Source of the DNA: an uncultured Scytonema sp.
GTDB lineage: Bacteria > Cyanobacteriota > Cyanobacteriia > Cyanobacteriales > Nostocaceae
NCBI GenBank assembly: GCA_937873135.1
Contig: CALMVQ010000092.1
Coordinates: 1 to 55,405, forward strand
Direction: 5' to 3'
Length of the DNA stretch: 55,405 nucleotides
The position numbers were made by a program, and so were the translations under genes. The number at the start of each line of letters is the position of its first letter. Position 1 is the first letter of the stretch. The notes under the pieces are model-generated. The model saw only the letters and a program-made list of their open reading frames with translations, was not told the origin of the DNA and did no database searches. Of this stretch, positions 9,111-19,230 are shown piece by piece.

Positions 9111-9716
9111 ATGATCCGGTTTTTGCGGCTCAAATCTTTGTTTGTCTTTGGATTTACCCTTTGCTTAGCGTTGATCTGCGGACTTGTGTTAGGGATAGGA
9201 CAACCAAGTGTGGCGCATTCGCTAGAAGCACAAGTCAAGCTTGCGGGTGCAAACATCACAGGTACTCTCTTCTTAGAGCAGAGAGAGAATGGGTTGGTGC
9301 GAATTCGGGGCAGGATTCAAGGTGATCCGGCAACGCTGACGCCCGGTTTGCACGGACTCCATATTCATGCCTCGGGCGTGTGCGAACCCAATACCCAACC
9401 TGCTTTTAGCACCGCAGGTGGGCACTTTGACCCAGGTCCTTTTGGTTCGGAAGTTCCTGTAGAGGCAAACCATCCGTACCATCTAGGTGACTTGCCAAAC
9501 TTAGTAGTGGATGTAACGGGACAGGCAATCTACAATGCACAGACCAGTCGAGTAACCTTGAGTGAAGGTCCCCTCACCTTGTTTGATGACAATGGTAAAG
9601 CAATCATCATTCACCAGTTACCGGATCAACAAAGAGCAGGTGGGACGGGAGCAGAAGCAGGCGGAGGACGGTTAGCTTGTGGAGTCGTGACTCCGAGGGG
9701 AGAAGCTGAGAGTTAA
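9111..9716 (+). CDS. sodC: Exported Cu/Zn superoxide dismutase
   Basis: Converts superoxide to oxygen and peroxide outside the cytoplasm. The N-terminus is a signal peptide (basic MIRFLRLK, then a hydrophobic core to about residue 30, SVAHS cleavage region). Metal ligands are all visible: His84 and His86 in HGLHIH, the bridging His105 in GGHFDPG, His121/His124 and Asp127 in HPYHLGDLPN, and His168 in IIIHQLPD. Cys91 and Cys190 would form the conserved disulfide. The start is placed at 9111 because GGAGGT ends four bases before it; ATG 9108 is the alternative. Cu/Zn enzymes are much less common in cyanobacteria than Fe- or Mn-type SODs. It stands alone between intergenic repeats. Confidence 0.93.
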   Translation: MIRFLRLKSLFVFGFTLCLALICGLVLGIGQPSVAHSLEAQVKLAGANITGTLFLEQRENGLVRIRGRIQGDPATLTPGLHGLHIHASGVCEPNTQPAFSTAGGHFDPGPFGSEVPVEANHPYHLGDLPNLVVDVTGQAIYNAQTSRVTLSEGPLTLFDDNGKAIIIHQLPDQQRAGGTGAEAGGGRLACGVVTPRGEAES

Positions 9717-9757
9717 TTAGACTAAGTTCGTGAAAATTAATTATGAGGTTGTTGAAA

Positions 9758-9818
9758 TCCTTGGTAGGGGCACTCCTGCCGTACCCTACACAGAACGCCT
9801 GAAGGCGAACGCCCCTAC
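9758..9818. repeat. Intergenic repeat of the taggggc/gcccct type
   Basis: The sequence taggggcactcctgcc ... gaacgcccctac resembles the related stretches at 25540-25580 and 27478-27506 (gggcgaacagccgttcgccc). It forms a weak inverted repeat. A reading frame through it (9730-9984) looks spurious. Confidence 0.55.
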
Positions 9819-10051
9819 GTTCGGAACAGGAGATGTCTATTTCTCCCCATTTCTACCTAAACAGTTTCCTAGAGTATTCATACGACTCGAGTCAACTAGT
9901 TCCTGGTGCGATCAGATTGGATTTTCCTTGATCAATTGTTTATACAACCGAATCATATGGGTACTCCTGTACGGGCAGGTTTAATCAAATAACTTATCAG
10001 CTCCAAAATTAATCGCTAAAACCTGCCCCTACTCCGCGCCTCGAATATTAA

Positions 10052-10768
10052 TCACGCCAGATCGAACAGTAAGATTTCCGCACCAATGTCAGTGCTGATT
10101 TCTAGTTGTTCTTCTCCACTGACTTGCACTCCATCGCCTGCTCTAAGTTCCTCACCATTTAAGCTGGCGACGCCTTGAGCCATTTGCAACCAAGCATAGC
10201 GATTTGGCTTAACTTGGTACTTAACCTCATGACCTGGTTCTAAAATAGACGTGTATAAGTCAACGTCTTGGTTAATTTGTACAGCACCATCACGACCATC
10301 GTTGGCGGCAATTAAACGTAGTTGACCGCTCCTTTCTTCAAGAGGAAAAGCTTTTTGGTCATATCTTGGTTCTATTCCTTTTCTGTTAGGAAGAATCCAA
10401 ATTTGTAATAAATGGACTGGCTCGGTTTTAGAATGATTAAATTCGCTGTGCATAATTCCAGTCCCAGCACTCATAATTTGTGCTTCACCTGGACGAATAA
10501 TGGAACCAGTTCCTAAACTATCTTTATGCTCTAGCGCACCTGACAAAACGTATGTGAAGATTTCCATATCCCGATGACCATGGGTAGAGAACCCAGCACC
10601 AGGAACAACGCGGTCATCATTGATCACCCGTAGAGCGCGAAATCCCATGCGGTTTGGATCGTAAAAATCACCAAAGGAGAATGTGTGGTAACTATCGAGC
10701 CAGCCTATCTTGGTACGGCCACGTGAATTTCTATCATGAATTAGGTTCGTTACGGTATTTTCAGCCAT
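10052..10768 (-). CDS. Pirin-family bicupin protein
   Basis: A 238-residue soluble protein of the pirin family, which includes the quercetin 2,3-dioxygenase YhhW. The N-terminal cupin contains the metal-binding pattern HGHRDMEIFTYVLSG, with further ligands in the IMSAGTGIMHSEFNH stretch. The N-terminal hallmark GWLDSYHTFSFGDFYDPNRMGF is clear, and the C-terminal cupin is shorter and less conserved, as usual. Start at 10768 is supported by GAGGAG eight bases upstream. Pirins may act as dioxygenases or as redox-sensing regulators, and sequence cannot decide. It stands alone, divergent from the downstream SDR. Confidence 0.94.
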   Translation of the reverse strand: MAENTVTNLIHDRNSRGRTKIGWLDSYHTFSFGDFYDPNRMGFRALRVINDDRVVPGAGFSTHGHRDMEIFTYVLSGALEHKDSLGTGSIIRPGEAQIMSAGTGIMHSEFNHSKTEPVHLLQIWILPNRKGIEPRYDQKAFPLEERSGQLRLIAANDGRDGAVQINQDVDLYTSILEPGHEVKYQVKPNRYAWLQMAQGVASLNGEELRAGDGVQVSGEEQLEISTDIGAEILLFDLA

Positions 10769-11305
10769 TAGATTTCTCCTCTGTTTTACTCTTCTGTAGC
10801 AATATCAATTATCTTTTTTTGTTTCGAGTCGGGGCGGCGTATTACAATATGCCCTTCAATTTTAATTTCAAGTACCATCAAGATAAAAGGATATTGCCTG
10901 TTTACAAATCTATTTCAGCTATGATTGGTAAATCGCTTAACTTAAGTGAATGCGATCGCTCTTATTTATTTATTTCTTACTTAATTCTAATGTTTGTTCA
11001 TATAAAATGAAAAGTACGCACTTAAAAGTCACGTACTTACCAAAAAGATACTGTTGGAGTTGAAGAGCGCAAATCTCTCTTTTACAATCAGGATTTTAAA
11101 TTCGCAAGGTTGTAGGAATAGCGCCAAAAGCATATAGGGACAGGTATAAATAATTCGCACGCTTGAGAAATGAAGAATTCTCGGCTTGCATAATTTTACT
11201 GTTATTTAAAGTTTTAGCAAGAATACAACATTTTTAGCAAGAATTGGAAAATCAGAAAAGATTAAGTTCTTTAGCATGAGATTGTTCTCAGCAATAGTTC
11301 AGATT
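10769..11305. other. Divergent intergenic region between pirin and SDR genes
   Basis: About 540 bp, AT-rich, containing one HIP1-like site near 10952 but no recognisable gene, hairpin or repeat. It must carry the promoters of the two divergent genes. I could not identify them with confidence. Confidence 0.5.
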
Positions 11306-12046
11306 ATGGCAAGTCTTACTGGAAAAGTAGCAATTATTACAGGTGCCTCCCGTGGTATTGGTCGAGCGATCGCACAACGCCTTGCTCAAGATGGTGCAGC
11401 AGTTGCAATCAATTATGGACAAAGTGCCGAGGCAGCCTATGAACTTGTAAGAGACATTGAATCTAAAGGCGGAAAAGCACTTTCTGTTCAAGCGGATATG
11501 AGTCAGGTTGGTGATATCCGCCACCTATTTCAAGAAACGATCAACAAGCTAGGGCAACTCGACATTCTAGTCAATAATGCAGGCATTGCTAAAGCTGGAG
11601 CGATCGCAGAAGTTACCGAAGAAGACTTTGATACCGTGTTTGCAGTCAATGTCCGAGGTGTCCTCTTTGCATTGCAAGAAGCGGCACGACACATGAATAA
11701 CAATGGACGAATTATCACTATTTCTTCCTCAACAAGCGTTTATCCCAGTCCGGGTATTGCCGTTTACGCCGCTAGCAAAGCTGCTCCCAAACTGTTCACA
11801 GAAATTCTTGCTCAAGAGATTGGAGAACGAGGTATCACTGTTAACAGCGTTCTACCAGGTCCCACCAGTCCTGGTATGTTTGACAATTTACCCCAAGAGA
11901 CGAGAGAGGAAGCTGCCGCGAGTTCGCCCTTCGGTCGCATCGGACAAGCCCAAGACATTGCAGATGTGGTAGCATTTTTGGCCAGTGAAGAAGCTCGTTG
12001 GATTACAGGGCAACACATTGTTGTTAATGGCGGTGCAAAAATGTAG
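11306..12046 (+). CDS. Short-chain dehydrogenase/reductase (FabG-like)
   Basis: A 246-residue classical SDR that should reduce or oxidise a carbonyl/alcohol with NAD(P)(H). The nucleotide-binding TGASRGIG (12-19) and NNAG (90-93) motifs are present. The catalytic set is Ser141/142 with Tyr154 and Lys158 in YAASK. The C-terminus has the usual ITGQHIVVNGG ending. Start at ATG 11306 gives the standard N-terminus (MASLTGKVAIITG); a frame from 11276 would add ten atypical residues. It has no operon partner and is followed by a hairpin terminator. Substrate unknown. Confidence 0.92.
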   Translation: MASLTGKVAIITGASRGIGRAIAQRLAQDGAAVAINYGQSAEAAYELVRDIESKGGKALSVQADMSQVGDIRHLFQETINKLGQLDILVNNAGIAKAGAIAEVTEEDFDTVFAVNVRGVLFALQEAARHMNNNGRIITISSSTSVYPSPGIAVYAASKAAPKLFTEILAQEIGERGITVNSVLPGPTSPGMFDNLPQETREEAAASSPFGRIGQAQDIADVVAFLASEEARWITGQHIVVNGGAKM

Positions 12047-12158
12047 GTATCAAAATATACTTATTGGGGAAGAAGTAAGCCATCATCGCGAAAATCATGT
12101 TTTTATTGAGAAAATGATAATTTAATTGAGAATCAAAACCCGAGCGGTTAAAAAGTAA

Positions 12159-12197
12159 AGCCCTCATCTCAAAGTTTGGATGGGGCTATTTTTTTGA
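12159..12197 (+). terminator. Terminator between SDR and secA
   Basis: AGCCCTCATC (12159-12168) and GATGGGGCT (12179-12187) form an imperfect stem followed by ATTTTTTTTG. It lies downstream of the SDR and between two convergent genes. Confidence 0.7.
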
Positions 12198-12261
12198 GAT
12201 TAGGTTGGTGTCAGCCATTAGCTTTTTGCTAACTGCTTCCTAAAGTAGTCGTCTTCCAACC

Positions 12262-15054
12262 CTAGACCATCTCTGATGATGTTTGCATCACGGGCTGGGG
12301 TTGCGGTTGAAACTGGAATAGAGAGTATACCACATCTCGGCGGATGTTGGTCATCATATCCAAGAATAATTCGTATCCCTCACTCTTATACTCAATCAGT
12401 GGGTCTTTCTGACCATAACCGCGCAGTCCTACAGATTCGCGCAGAGCGTCCATTTGTTGCAGGTGTTCTCGCCATAGGGTATCAATCCGTTGTAAGATAA
12501 AGAATCTTTCTGCCTGTCGCATGAGTCCTGGTTGAATTTGATCGATCTGTGCTTCCTTATGGTCGTAGGCAATTCGCACCTGTTCGTGGAGGAAAGCTTT
12601 GATCTCGCTAACGGACATATCTTCTAATTGACTGGACTGCAAGTCCGCCAGCAGATAGACAAACTCTTTGACTTTTTCAACCAACTTATCTAATTCCCAC
12701 TCTTCAGGGGGTAATTCTGGGTTGATATAGTAGTCAACGATATCATCCATCGTTTTTTCTGCGTACTTGATCACCTGTTCTTTCAAATCTTCTCCTTTGA
12801 GCACCCGACCGCGTTCGGCGTAGATAGCACGACGCTGGTTATTCATCACCTCATCGTACTCAAACACCTGCTTACGGATGTCGTAGTAGTAAGTTTCCAC
12901 CTTTCTCTGTGCGCCTTCCAAACTACGGGTAAGCATTCCAGATTCGATGGGCATATCTTCTTCGACATGAAAGGCGTCCATTAAGCGGGCTACGCGATCG
13001 CCACCAAAAATCCGCAGTAAGTTGTCCTCTAAACTTAGGAAAAACCTTGTCGAACCAGGGTCACCTTGGCGTCCGGCACGTCCCCGTAACTGGTTGTCAA
13101 TCCGCCGTGACTCGTGGCGTTCTGTCCCAATGACGTGCAAGCCGCCTAATCCCACGACCTCTTCGTGTTCCTGGTCGGTAAACTGTTCGTACTCATGCTT
13201 AAGGCGCTTGTAAGCTTCCCGCAATTTCTGAATAACTGGGTCATCTGTTGGCGCTTTTTCTGCTGCCACTGCGACTTTGTCTTCTGCTTCCAATTCTGAT
13301 AAGCTGCGTTCACCATATTCACGCACTGCCGAATCTACTGCTGTTTTCAGCAATTGTTCTGCCTCTTTTGTCACCTGTATGGGGAAAACTTGTGGTGAGG
13401 CCTTCCAAGTTTTCACTTTTTTCCCAGGAACAAAACCTTGCCCGCTTCCGGTTGCCGCAGGTAGTCCGGCAGATCTGTGGATGCCGAAAGTATCTTCGTC
13501 TTCCGGCTTGACAATCCGGGGCATAAAGAATTCCCGCAGTTTCAGACGCGCCATGTATTCGGAATTCCCACCCAGGATAATGTCAGTACCCCGACCTGCC
13601 ATATTTGTAGCAATTGTCAGCGCCCCTTTGCGTCCGGCTTGGGCAACAATTTCTGCTTCTCGTTCTACGTTTTCGGGTCTAGCGTTCAGTAATTCGTGGG
13701 GAATTCCCTCCTGCTTGAGGAGTTGACTGAGGTATTCTGATTTTTCTACACTAGTGGTTCCCACGAGAACTGGTCTACCCGCCTGGTGCATTTCAGCACA
13801 TTCACGGGCGATCGATTTCCACTTACCAACTTCCGTCTTAAAGACCATATCAGAGACATCTTGCCGTCTCCTGATTCTGTTGGTAGGAATCACCGCGACT
13901 TCGAGTTTGTAAATTTTTTCAAACTCTGCTTCTTCCGTCTTTGCCGTTCCAGTCATTCCGCCCAGTTTTGGATACAGCAAGAACATGTTTTGATAGGTAA
14001 TCGTTGCCAGAGTTTGAGTTTCTGGCTGAATTTCTTCGCCTTCTTTTGCCTCAATTGCTTGATGCAAACCGTCACTCCAACGCCGTCCGGGAAGAACCCT
14101 ACCTGTAAATTCGTCTACGATCACTACTTCCCCATTGCGAACAATGTAGTTTACGTCTTTGAGGAAAAGTTCTTTAGCTTTGATAGCATTGAAAACAAAG
14201 TGTGCCCAAGGGTCTTCTGGGTCAAATAAATCGGTGACTTCCAAAAGCTGTTCTGCTTCAGCAAAACCCTCATCTGTCAAAAGCACGTTACGCGCTTTTT
14301 CATCGACTTCGTAATGCTCATCTTTTTTCAGTCTTGCTGCCATTTCGGCTGCTTTTAAGTATTTTTCCGTTGGTCGTTCCACCTGTCCGGAAATAATCAA
14401 GGGCGTCCGCGCTTCATCAACTAAGATTGAGTCTACTTCGTCAATAACGCAGTAGTTGAACGGGCGCTGCACCACATCTTTGATATCCGTTGCCATATTG
14501 TCGCGTAGGTAGTCAAAACCTACCTCGCTGTTCGTGACATAAGTAATATCACAGGCATAGTTTTTTTGGCGCTCAGCTGGTGTCATGGTTTGCTGAATGA
14601 GACCAACGGTTAAACCCAAGAAGCGGTGTACCTGTCCCATCCATTCCGCGTCGCGACGTGCCAGATAATCGTTGACGGTGATCACGTGGACACCTTTACC
14701 AGTGAGGGCATTTAAGTAACTAGGTAAGGTAGCGACGAGAGTCTTTCCCTCACCTGTTTTCATTTCGGCAATTTGCCCTGTGTGTAAAATAACACCACCT
14801 AACATTTGTACGTCAAAGTGCCGCAACCCTAACACTCGTCGTCCTGATTCCCTGACTACAGCGAAGGCTTCTGGCAGGATATCGTCTAGAGTTTCGCCTT
14901 TACTGAGACGCTGTTTAAACTCTGCTGTTTTGCCCTTGAGTTCATCATCCGAAAGGGCTTTCACTTGTTCCTCGAAGAGGTTAATGTCAGTAATGTAATG
15001 TTGGTATCTTTTAAGTTTACGAGCGTTGGGATCGCCCAACAAATTTTTTAGCAT
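12262..15054 (-). CDS. secA: Protein translocase ATPase SecA
   Basis: Drives export of unfolded proteins through SecYEG, and in cyanobacteria also serves thylakoid targeting. At 930 residues it is full length. Walker A is MKTGEGKT (around residue 100), the DEAD-type box is [16 protein letters not shown], and the helicase motifs [10 protein letters not shown] and [13 protein letters not shown] are intact. A cyanobacterium/chloroplast-type insertion is present between [10 protein letters not shown] and [14 protein letters not shown]. The C-terminus ends in [16 protein letters not shown] and lacks the cysteine zinc-binding SecB site, which is normal for cyanobacteria. Monocistronic. Confidence 0.98.
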   Translation of the reverse strand: MLKNLLGDPNARKLKRYQHYITDINLFEEQVKALSDDELKGKTAEFKQRLSKGETLDDILPEAFAVVRESGRRVLGLRHFDVQMLGGVILHTGQIAEMKTGEGKTLVATLPSYLNALTGKGVHVITVNDYLARRDAEWMGQVHRFLGLTVGLIQQTMTPAERQKNYACDITYVTNSEVGFDYLRDNMATDIKDVVQRPFNYCVIDEVDSILVDEARTPLIISGQVERPTEKYLKAAEMAARLKKDEHYEVDEKARNVLLTDEGFAEAEQLLEVTDLFDPEDPWAHFVFNAIKAKELFLKDVNYIVRNGEVVIVDEFTGRVLPGRRWSDGLHQAIEAKEGEEIQPETQTLATITYQNMFLLYPKLGGMTGTAKTEEAEFEKIYKLEVAVIPTNRIRRRQDVSDMVFKTEVGKWKSIARECAEMHQAGRPVLVGTTSVEKSEYLSQLLKQEGIPHELLNARPENVEREAEIVAQAGRKGALTIATNMAGRGTDIILGGNSEYMARLKLREFFMPRIVKPEDEDTFGIHRSAGLPAATGSGQGFVPGKKVKTWKASPQVFPIQVTKEAEQLLKTAVDSAVREYGERSLSELEAEDKVAVAAEKAPTDDPVIQKLREAYKRLKHEYEQFTDQEHEEVVGLGGLHVIGTERHESRRIDNQLRGRAGRQGDPGSTRFFLSLEDNLLRIFGGDRVARLMDAFHVEEDMPIESGMLTRSLEGAQRKVETYYYDIRKQVFEYDEVMNNQRRAIYAERGRVLKGEDLKEQVIKYAEKTMDDIVDYYINPELPPEEWELDKLVEKVKEFVYLLADLQSSQLEDMSVSEIKAFLHEQVRIAYDHKEAQIDQIQPGLMRQAERFFILQRIDTLWREHLQQMDALRESVGLRGYGQKDPLIEYKSEGYELFLDMMTNIRRDVVYSLFQFQPQPQPVMQTSSEMV

Positions 15055-15364
15055 GGCAGGTTATTCAACAGAATCTAGGGGAATGAGGATTAAAGGTTTG
15101 GGATGAGATTATAAACATTTAACCCAAACCAAGCCTTTGTCGTTGTGAAAGGGTCAGAGATCGCAATTAACTTAGGAACAACTTAATTAAATGATTGCTT
15201 TTAACTCTTAGCTTATATTTGGACTGTCTTCATAGTATCATTTCACCTCCAGATGAGGCAGGAAAACCCAAGTAGCGATCGCCCAACAAGCGAAAGGGGA
15301 GTGGAGAATAGGGGAGGGGTTAGGAGGCGCTCTATAATTAGCCAAGGGCACACCCACTCCCCCC
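15055..15364. other. Intergenic region upstream of secA
   Basis: 310 bp. It contains the secA leader, one HIP1 site near 15276 and a G-rich stretch (15290-15340) without an open frame. No clear promoter elements or hairpin were identified. Confidence 0.5.
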
Positions 15365-15910
15365 TCATGGCGAATTCTCCCACTCTTTGGTGAGACGACG
15401 GAAGTTAAATTCTGCGGCGCTGGGATGACAAGTAACACAACTGCCAATTTGGACAGGATTGGGCAACTTGACTCTAGGATGCAAAGCTTTAAAATAACGC
15501 GAACTGGTGACACGATAGGGTGTTTGTTCGTCTTTTTGCAGGAGACGGGAGTAATTCACCATATACCTCCATAGTAGAGTGCGTGGTGGATCGAATAAAG
15601 GCTTTAGCTGTACCCCATAGTGCTGCGGATCTTCCAAAAGATCTTTCCACGTTTGGGTAGGCAAAACAGCTGGTGGTATGGCAATGTGACACTTGGAGCA
15701 GTTTTCTAGATAAATTTCTTGTCCTAATTGATACTTTGTAGGCACAATGTCAACTGTACCAATTTCAGAGGAAGGAGTAGCTGCTTGGGCATTTATGAAG
15801 AAAGCGAGTAGCCACCCCATAGCTAAACTCCACGCCAAAATTATCACCAGTAAACCGATGGACTTTCCCTTTGATTGGCTGCGGGATTTGCGCTTCACAT
15901 TATTTGACAT
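15365..15910 (-). CDS. Membrane-anchored diheme cytochrome c
   Basis: A 181-residue protein with an N-terminal basic stretch, one hydrophobic helix (about 18-38) that acts as signal anchor, and then a lumenal/periplasmic domain. Two CxxCH heme attachment sites are visible: CSKCH (71-75) and CVTCH (158-162). The pattern fits the cyanobacterial DHC-like diheme cytochrome c family, expected to carry electrons near the membrane; partners are unknown. The ATG at 15910 is preferred; a GTG three codons earlier is also possible. It stands alone, divergent from trmJ. Confidence 0.9.
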   Translation of the reverse strand: MSNNVKRKSRSQSKGKSIGLLVIILAWSLAMGWLLAFFINAQAATPSSEIGTVDIVPTKYQLGQEIYLENCSKCHIAIPPAVLPTQTWKDLLEDPQHYGVQLKPLFDPPRTLLWRYMVNYSRLLQKDEQTPYRVTSSRYFKALHPRVKLPNPVQIGSCVTCHPSAAEFNFRRLTKEWENSP

Positions 15911-16195
15911 TCCTGGCACTCTTAGAAGTTTTATTGAAGATTGTTGATGGTTAATGGCTAATTGTCAATCAACTATAGCGATCCGTAGAGGAGTCGCGCC
16001 AAGAAAACAAACTGAGAGAATTTCAGAACTGATGCAAGGGACTGCTATTTAACAATCTACTATTAGATATTGCGATCGCAGGACACTGTGATGAAGATAT
16101 CCTAGAAATGAAGAGCCTCTCCATAGAAGATCAGTAAACCGTTTTTACCCGCTGAGACGATAACTTAATATTAGAGAGTGCATGAGTAGCAACAA

Positions 16196-16990
16196 ATGGC
16201 ATTAGACTGGGTAAAAATTATATTAGTAGAGTCAGCGGGTCCAATTAATGTAGGCTCTGTAGCACGGGTGATGAAGAATTTTGGGTTAAATCATCTGGTG
16301 TTAGTCAATCCTCAATGTGACCATTTGGGAGTAGAAGCTCAAAAGATGGCAGTTCATGCCAAAGATATTTTGGAGTCGGCTGTGTTGGTGAACACGTTGC
16401 CAGAAGCACTACAAGGATGTACTCGGGCGATCGCCACAACTGCCCGTATTCGTGATTGGGAAACACCACTCTTAAGCCCTCGCACAGCCTTACCTTGGTT
16501 GCTAGAGGAACCACAACAACCAGCAGCACTCATTTTTGGTCGCGAAGACAGGGGGTTAAGTAATGAAGAACTCAACTATGCTCAACGGTTTGTTAATATT
16601 CCCACAAGTTCTAGCTATTCATCGCTAAATCTGGCTACTGCTGTGACAATCTGCTGTTATGAACTCGCGCAAGGTGTGGAGATACATTCAACAGAGAATA
16701 CGGTTTTGTTGAATAGAATGGCGAATGCAGATGAAGAAATTTCTGTGTTATCCAAACACTCAGGGTATGAACCCGCACCGTTAGATGTTGTGGAAGCATA
16801 TTACCAGCAATTAGAATCCTTACTGCTTGATATTGGCTATCTTTATCCCCATACGGCAGCGAGTCGGATGGAGAAATTTCGACAACTGTATAATCGCACT
16901 CAATTACAAACTCGAGAAGTCGCTATGTTAAGGGGTATTCTGCGGCAGGTAGAGTGGGTAATTGCCAACCTAAACAATCATGAAAAGTAG
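16196..16990 (+). CDS. trmJ: tRNA (cytidine/uridine-32-2'-O)-methyltransferase, TrmJ type (SPOUT)
   Basis: SAM-dependent 2'-O-methylation of tRNA position 32. The 264-residue protein has the SPOUT/TrmH motifs: motif 1 VESAGPINVGSVARVMKNFG (11-30), motif 2 LIFGREDRGLSNEEL, and motif 3 NIPTSSSYSSLNLATAV, which forms the knotted SAM pocket. The C-terminal helical extension that distinguishes TrmJ from other TrmH-family enzymes is present. It has no clear operon partner. An alternative family assignment (another TrmH-family 2'-O-methyltransferase) is less likely. Confidence 0.9.
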   Translation: MALDWVKIILVESAGPINVGSVARVMKNFGLNHLVLVNPQCDHLGVEAQKMAVHAKDILESAVLVNTLPEALQGCTRAIATTARIRDWETPLLSPRTALPWLLEEPQQPAALIFGREDRGLSNEELNYAQRFVNIPTSSSYSSLNLATAVTICCYELAQGVEIHSTENTVLLNRMANADEEISVLSKHSGYEPAPLDVVEAYYQQLESLLLDIGYLYPHTAASRMEKFRQLYNRTQLQTREVAMLRGILRQVEWVIANLNNHEK

Positions 16991-17373
16991 TAAGTTGTTG
17001 TTTACTATCGGCACAATCATGTAAGCATTCAGTCTATAGATTTGTAAAGGTAGCAAGCGCAATTACGATACTTTATGGACTGGTGGCTAAGGTTCTAATA
17101 GCTGTAGACGCGCGATCCTGATCCCGAAACTCGCTTATTATGGCTTAGACTAAACACTAAAACGTCATTGACTTAACGATGGAAGTAAATTTTGGTGGAG
17201 GGAGTTAAAATAATTCGTAATAATTGAAGTAGGGTGCTGGGATTAAAGATGGAGGTGGCACTATAGTTCGACCTAGACAAATTCGGGATCTGGTACACAA
17301 ATTTCCGAATTCTGAATGAGTGTTTACTTAGTTTTTTTATACATAATAGTTTAGATTATACACTTTTGATTTT
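16991..17373. other. Intergenic region upstream of the serine hydrolase
   Basis: 383 bp with no open frame of note, no hairpin repeat and no recognisable RNA gene. AT-rich near 17330-17370 (tttttttatacataatagtttagattataca), which is a plausible promoter area for the gene starting at 17374. Confidence 0.45.
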
Positions 17374-19023
17374 ATGCGAACGCGACCCCCCATAACAGCT
17401 TTATCTCGGCGTAAACCCAAAAACTTCGGTCAGAAACAGAATAAAGTAAAAGCGATCGCCAAACAACCAGTACCTGTAGAAAACTTGGGTAAAAAAGTGG
17501 CAAATAACACAAATACGCCAAGAGGGGGAAGCGTTTCAGCCAAGGGTAAGATTCCACCTTTCAATCCCAACACTGTGAAGCCAGGGAGAATTCCGTCTGT
17601 CAACCCCAAGACTGTAAAATCAAATACGAGACAGGTAAAAAAGCAAGTATTAGGCAAAAAAACCAACCGCCCCCGAACAAAGCGGTTAAAACCGATGGCA
17701 AGAAGCATTTTGTATGCCATCCGGTTGTTGATTGTGGGAGTGGGGATTGGTGCCATCGTTGGTACGATGTTGTCAGTATTAGACCCTGCTAGTCGCATCA
17801 CCACAGCAGAGTCACAATCAATTCCAGCAATCGAGCAAGCACAGCAACAATCTACCCCAACACCTCAACCCACAGCAACTGGCTTATTCCTATCTCAGGA
17901 AAATATTCCTTTAAAAACTACTATACAAAATCTGGCGGGTAGCAATCCAAATCTTGTACCAGGTGTTTTCTTCGTAGAATTAGAGAGTGGCTCTTACGTG
18001 GATCTAAATGCCTCCTCTGCTTTTCCAGCTGCAAGCACGATTAAAATTCCGATTCTGATTGCCTTTTTCCAAGATGTCGATGCTGGTAAAATCCGTTTGG
18101 ATGAAACACTAACCATAGGGCGCGATATGGTAGCAGGTGGATCGGGCGTTCTACAATACCAACCTGTGGGAACCCAGTTGACAGCGCAGGAAGTTGCAAA
18201 TAAAATGATGGCGGTTAGCGACAACACAGCAGCAAACATGCTGATTAGTCGCCTAGGGGGAATTCAAGCGCTGAATGAGCGTTTCCGTAGTTGGGGGTTG
18301 ACAACTACAGCTATTCGTAACTTACTTCCCGATTTACAAGGGACAAATAGCACCACTCCAAAAGAGTTGGGGAGTTTGATAGCGCTGGCGAGTAAAGGGA
18401 ACTTGGTGAGTCTGTCATCAGGCGATCGCATGTTATCTATTATGCGCCACACTGTCAGGAACCAAATGTTACCATCCGGTTTAGGTTCGGGCGCAACCAT
18501 TGCTCATAAAACTGGCGATATAAATACAATGCTGGCAGATGTAGGTTTAGTCGAGCTGCCGACAGGCAAACGCTACATAATCGCTGTGATGGTACAACGC
18601 CCCAATAACGACTCCCGTGCCGAAAAACTTATTAGCTCAATTTCTCGTGTAACTTACCAACAGTTTAATCCAACTGCTACCGCACCCAACGCTACTTCTG
18701 GTGTAACTTACCAACAGTTTAGTCCAACTGCGCCCGTACCCAACGCTACAAAAACTTCTGTGCCGACGACTAGTTATCAGTCTCCAGTCATGAATCCTCC
18801 TCTACCTAACGCAGTAGGAAACACTCTACCGATGACTGGTTATCCTGCCCCAATCATGAATCCTCCTCTACCTAACGCTGTGGGAAACACTCTACCGATG
18901 ACTGGTTATCCTGCCCCAATCATAAATCCGCCTCTACCTAACGCTGCAGGAAGCACTCTGCCGATGACTGGTTATCAGTATCCACCGACGAATTCACAAT
19001 ACTATTATCCATATCAAAGATAG
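17374..19023 (+). CDS. Membrane-anchored serine hydrolase, class A beta-lactamase fold, with repeat tail
   Basis: A 549-residue protein in four parts: a basic, Pro/Asn-rich cytoplasmic tail (1-108), one membrane segment (111-133), an extracytoplasmic beta-lactamase-like domain (about 180-415) and a Pro/Thr/Asn-rich tail. The active-site motifs are Ser221-x-x-Lys224 (STIK), Ser282-Asp-Asn (SDN) and KTG (379-381). The omega-loop glutamate (Glu166 of class A enzymes) is missing: the equivalent stretch reads NLLPDLQGTNSTTPKELG. It is therefore more likely a penicillin-binding or peptidoglycan-acting protein than an active beta-lactamase. The tail has an 18-residue unit twice and a 22-residue unit three times. 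It is probably periplasmic and could contact the cell wall. Confidence 0.88.
   Translation: MRTRPPITALSRRKPKNFGQKQNKVKAIAKQPVPVENLGKKVANNTNTPRGGSVSAKGKIPPFNPNTVKPGRIPSVNPKTVKSNTRQVKKQVLGKKTNRPRTKRLKPMARSILYAIRLLIVGVGIGAIVGTMLSVLDPASRITTAESQSIPAIEQAQQQSTPTPQPTATGLFLSQENIPLKTTIQNLAGSNPNLVPGVFFVELESGSYVDLNASSAFPAASTIKIPILIAFFQDVDAGKIRLDETLTIGRDMVAGGSGVLQYQPVGTQLTAQEVANKMMAVSDNTAANMLISRLGGIQALNERFRSWGLTTTAIRNLLPDLQGTNSTTPKELGSLIALASKGNLVSLSSGDRMLSIMRHTVRNQMLPSGLGSGATIAHKTGDINTMLADVGLVELPTGKRYIIAVMVQRPNNDSRAEKLISSISRVTYQQFNPTATAPNATSGVTYQQFSPTAPVPNATKTSVPTTSYQSPVMNPPLPNAVGNTLPMTGYPAPIMNPPLPNAVGNTLPMTGYPAPIINPPLPNAAGSTLPMTGYQYPPTNSQYYYPYQR
18648..18984 (+). repeat. In-frame tandem repeats in the serine hydrolase tail
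   Basis: A 54-bp unit (VTYQQF-type, 18 residues) occurs twice between about 18648 and 18755. A 66-bp unit (NPPLPNAVGNTLPMTGYPAP-type, 22 residues) occurs three times, phased exactly at 18793, 18859 and 18925. The third copy has some substitutions. Both periods are multiples of three, so copy number can change without frameshift. Confidence 0.9.
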
Positions 19024-19128
19024 TTTATTAGTCTGCCCTTGCAAGTCAGAGGCTTAATTGCATTTAGAAGAATGCTCATTGAAAAGCTCCACTGGTTCGG
19101 GAGTAATCTCCTGAACTAATATGTTTTT

Positions 19129-19230
19129 TTATTCTCTAATATCATCCCACTTAATAACAGCTACCCAAATATTTTCGGTAGTAGAATATTGAATCAATCC
19201 ATCAACTTCTAAATCTTCACCATAAAACAT
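19129..19230 (-). pseudogene. Possible gene remnant, 33 codons
   Basis: A short frame starting at ATG 19230 and reading MFYGEDLEVDGLIQYSTTEN and then IWVAVIKWDDIRE. The amino-acid composition is protein-like, and the even mix of hydrophobic and charged residues suggests the end of a former gene. There is no ribosome binding site. I do not recognise the family. It could equally be a real micro-protein. Confidence 0.3.

Noticed and set aside
9730-9984. An 84-codon plus-strand frame after sodC
   Set aside because: It runs through an interspersed taggggc repeat, the protein has no recognisable pattern and there is no ribosome binding site.
17374-19023. Antibiotic-resistance beta-lactamase
   Set aside because: The deacylating glutamate of class A enzymes is absent, so resistance by hydrolysis is unlikely.
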